From Planctomycetaceae bacterium (GTDB lineage: Bacteria > Planctomycetota > Planctomycetia > Pirellulales > Pirellulaceae), in contig PKCN01000289.1 of assembly GCA_002862205.1 (NCBI GenBank), positions 1 through 34,437 on the forward strand: a stretch of 34,437 bases of DNA, written 5' to 3'. Within the stretch, counting starts at the first letter, position 1; each line of letters opens with the position of its first letter. Below are positions 32,113 to 34,437 of the stretch, in pieces. The notes beneath the pieces were generated by a model. It was not told the origin of the DNA and ran no database searches. It worked only from the letters and a program-made list of their open reading frames with translations. The position numbers and the translations under genes were made by a program.

Positions 32113-34311
32113 ATGAGTGTCCGCTTCCCAACAATTCTCTCGAAGCGTTTCCTGATCGTCTTGGCGGCAATGGTCTCCATCGCATCAATTAGCGCGAGCG
32201 ATGGCTTGGGGCAAAAATCCATTACTCAGAAAGCTGCTGGCTGGGTGTTGAGCTACGACGCTGGCTATCTCGACGAGCAAGGGTCTTACGCGGGCGGTTC
32301 CGAGATCATGCATTTGGCGTCCCACCAAGGCAAACTATTCGCAGCGAACGGTTACTGGATGGATGGGCGTTGGGAGATCCCGCCTGATGGGCAAAAACAG
32401 TCAGCGCAAGTGTTGCGTCTCGACTCCAGCGATGGCCGATGGCAGGTTGACCTTGATACGGCCAAGGGGAACGAGCTGGGGCTGGAATTCATGAAGGGGA
32501 ATATCCTCAAGTCGGTAACTTTCACTCAGGACGAGAGTGGCGAGCCTCTGCCAGAGGCGCAGTCGCTGTTGGTGATGGCAGCGGGCGCTCGCTTTGATCG
32601 TGGTGGGGCTGTTTCGGCTTGGGTACGAGACGACCAGAAGGGGACGTGGCTGCACACGCTGGTCCGCCACGGATCAGCGGCAGGCGGGGTACGCTGGATT
32701 CCACGTGACATGCAAGTTTACCGCGACAAGGTCACCGGCGTCGAACAGTTGTTTCTCCTGCTTGGCAATCCGGGCGTCATCACCGGCGTCTACGCGCCGA
32801 ATCACCCTGGCAAAATTCGCTGGTCCAGAAACACAGAGTTTCCTTTTCTAAAACAAGGAACTTTCCGAACGCGCCCTCTGGGAATCGTACAAGCCAATGA
32901 TTCGCTTTTCTTCTCGGTAGATGATGCCATTTACCGTAGGATCGATGGACCTCATCCCACATGGGAAGAGGTATTCCGGCTAGGCGACGACATCGACACC
33001 GACGTGGGCGGCGTTCGAGGTTTGACGACCGTAGCGAATCCCACTGGCGAGGGTGAATCCTTGCTTTTTGCTTGGGCTCCGGGTGGGCGTTCGACCTCGC
33101 AGATCATGCGACTGGACCCGAACCCTGCAGGTGGTTACACACGGCATAGCGAGGTTTCAATCCTTGAATTGATGAGTAAACGACTTAACTTACGAGTCAG
33201 TTATACGTTGGCGGCCCATAATATGATGCATCCAGTCAAGCATCCGACAACGGGGGAAACTGTTCACCTCATTGGATTCCAAGGCAACATTCACGGCAAG
33301 GACCGTCTCCGTTGGTCAGGCAGTGCCTTGTATGGCGGAGCCATGTATGCGATCAGGCACCACGATGGTTCTTATACGCTTCACGAAGTGAACAACTCTT
33401 TTCATCAGGGGCGACCGCCGCTGGTCACGCCGCGCTCGTTCTGTCTGTCGCCCTTTGACGATGGGCAACTCTTTATCGCTGGACATGATTCCAGTAATCG
33501 CATCTCGGACGACATGGCCTGGGTATTCAAGACATCGCTTGAGGTTGGTTTGGGTCAAAACACGGCTACTTCATGGACCGCCCCACCAAGGTCATCACCC
33601 GTTGATCCGCGATTGCTATCTGGACCAGTTTACGAGTTACGGACCTATATCGCGGCCGACGATCGCTATGACCACCTTGTTGAACGTTTCCAGAAGCACA
33701 CGGATCCGCTATTCCGAAAGCATGGCATGCAACCGCTTGGCTACTGGTCTCCAGTGGGTGGTCCACCAATCAACAGGCGTACCTTTGTGTACATTCTCAA
33801 GCATCCCTCTCGTTACGATGCATGGAAGAATTGGGTGGCGTTCACCAACGATCGAGCGTGGCAGCAGGTACTCGATCAGCCGAAATTTCAGCGTCTGCTC
33901 ATTGGCAAACCCAACAGCATCTTCTTGACGAGCAACGAATCCATTGGCAGTTTGATGCGCAAGACGGAAATTCCGGGGCGGATCTTCGAACTCAAAACCT
34001 TCACTCTGCCGACAGGGCAATTGGCGGGCCGCAAGTCCCAGCTGCGAAAGCACGCAGGGCAACTTCTCCGCCGTCATGGTGTCAACATTCTTGCCTGTTG
34101 GGGCGATTTCGATTCTACCAGCGAATCAAACCAGCTGATTTATCTACTCGACCACGCGAATCGTCAACAATCCAACTCAAACTGGAGAACGCTTGAGGCT
34201 GACGAGGACTGGCAACGTCTGATTGGCGAGATACAGGTGAGTCGGAAGCAACCGATCAAGCCAACCCATCGCATGCTGCTCCGCGCCTTCGAATTCTCGC
34301 CGTTGCGATAA
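32113..34311 (+). CDS. Exported protein with C-terminal tandem NIPSNAP domains
   Basis: 732 residues from ATG 32113, which opens a signal peptide (SKRFLIVLAAMVSIASISAS). A TTG at 32032 would put 27 residues ahead of it and is less likely. The N-terminal ~490 residues are beta-rich with repeated short blocks (GKLFAANGYW, QVLRLDSSDGRW, LLLGNPGVITGVY, SLFFSVDDAIYRR), suggesting a beta-propeller. Two NIPSNAP-like domains follow: VYELRTYIAADDRYDHLVER with FVYILKHPSRYDAWKNW (about 505-600), and RIFELKTFTLPTGQLAGRK with LIYLLDHANRQQSNSNW (about 622-712). NIPSNAP proteins are ferredoxin-like alpha/beta barrels whose bacterial roles are mostly unknown. A propeller plus NIPSNAP layout in an exported protein is uncommon to my knowledge. 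Confidence 0.8.
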   Translation: MSVRFPTILSKRFLIVLAAMVSIASISASDGLGQKSITQKAAGWVLSYDAGYLDEQGSYAGGSEIMHLASHQGKLFAANGYWMDGRWEIPPDGQKQSAQVLRLDSSDGRWQVDLDTAKGNELGLEFMKGNILKSVTFTQDESGEPLPEAQSLLVMAAGARFDRGGAVSAWVRDDQKGTWLHTLVRHGSAAGGVRWIPRDMQVYRDKVTGVEQLFLLLGNPGVITGVYAPNHPGKIRWSRNTEFPFLKQGTFRTRPLGIVQANDSLFFSVDDAIYRRIDGPHPTWEEVFRLGDDIDTDVGGVRGLTTVANPTGEGESLLFAWAPGGRSTSQIMRLDPNPAGGYTRHSEVSILELMSKRLNLRVSYTLAAHNMMHPVKHPTTGETVHLIGFQGNIHGKDRLRWSGSALYGGAMYAIRHHDGSYTLHEVNNSFHQGRPPLVTPRSFCLSPFDDGQLFIAGHDSSNRISDDMAWVFKTSLEVGLGQNTATSWTAPPRSSPVDPRLLSGPVYELRTYIAADDRYDHLVERFQKHTDPLFRKHGMQPLGYWSPVGGPPINRRTFVYILKHPSRYDAWKNWVAFTNDRAWQQVLDQPKFQRLLIGKPNSIFLTSNESIGSLMRKTEIPGRIFELKTFTLPTGQLAGRKSQLRKHAGQLLRRHGVNILACWGDFDSTSESNQLIYLLDHANRQQSNSNWRTLEADEDWQRLIGEIQVSRKQPIKPTHRMLLRAFEFSPLR

Positions 34312-34386
34312 AGACGCGAGGATTGGCCCGCTAATGGCGAGCGCAACGATCGAGAGAATCCAAGCAAAGCAAACGCTTACCAATGC

Positions 34387-34437
34387 CTACATGCAGCTCA
34401 GAATCTGTGTCTTTTTTGCCTCGTACTCCTCGTCAGT
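34387..34437 (-). CDS. Partial: C-terminal end of a SHOCT-like protein
   Basis: The last 16 codons of a gene running off the window: TDEEYEAKKTQILSCM, then TAG at 34387-34389. The pattern T-x-E-E-(Y/F)-E-x-K-K-x-x-(I/L)-L is the end of a SHOCT motif (short C-terminal oligomerisation domain). It is convergent with the NIPSNAP gene. Confidence 0.55.
   Translation of the reverse strand, partial: TDEEYEAKKTQILSCM

Noticed and set aside
34177-34383. Minus-strand frame with a hydrophobic N-terminus at the right end
   Set aside because: Most of it overlaps the NIPSNAP coding region antisense, and TTG lacks an SD.

Overview
The window reads as chromosomal DNA of a planctomycete (Planctomycetota). 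The evidence is the mix of proteins: a long type I sulfatase, a secreted S9 peptidase, a TlpA-like thioredoxin fused to a long tail, an OprP/OprO-type porin preceded by a coiled coil, a lipoprotein with the CPFC motif, a secreted protein with two NIPSNAP domains, and a glucosyl-3-phosphoglycerate synthase. Wide intergenic gaps, frequent GTG/TTG starts and weak Shine-Dalgarno (SD) sites fit the same group. No species can be named from sequence alone. No rRNA, tRNA, CRISPR array, phage or intact insertion sequence was seen.

Layout. Positions 69-2905 (+) form a three-gene sugar cassette: a zinc-binding C-methyltransferase, a glucose-1-phosphate cytidylyltransferase and a PIG-L deacetylase. They probably act on nucleotide-linked deoxysugars for surface polysaccharide. 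A secreted serine hydrolase (3310-4725, +) faces two adjacent, very similar metallophosphoesterases (4870-6613, -). Next come tsaB (+, with an unusual start question), an 18-bp tandem array and gpgS (-). Positions 9240-14704 (-) hold the S9 peptidase and the sulfatase; a 15-bp tandem array lies just upstream of the sulfatase. Positions 15308-16000 (-) hold two small exported cysteine-rich proteins ending at a strong intrinsic terminator. A polytopic membrane protein and a membrane-anchored TlpA-type protein follow (-), then a histidine-rich hypothetical (+).

From about 20.9 to 29.4 kb the sequence is gene-poor and partly decayed. It holds two further 15-bp tandem arrays related to the first, a small membrane protein interrupted by TGA, a lipoprotein frameshifted at a run of eight A, an OprP-like porin, a membrane-anchored SGNH hydrolase and a small acidic exported protein with its own terminator. 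The right end (29.4-34.4 kb, +) holds a CPFC lipoprotein, a thioredoxin-fold lipoprotein and the NIPSNAP protein, facing the last codons of a SHOCT-like gene cut by the window edge.

Most products are predicted to be exported or membrane-bound, so the window mainly describes cell-envelope functions. The two least explained signals are a family of related 15-bp arrays (consensus GTTSANNNWNGCMSA) and the pair of secreted cysteine-rich proteins.
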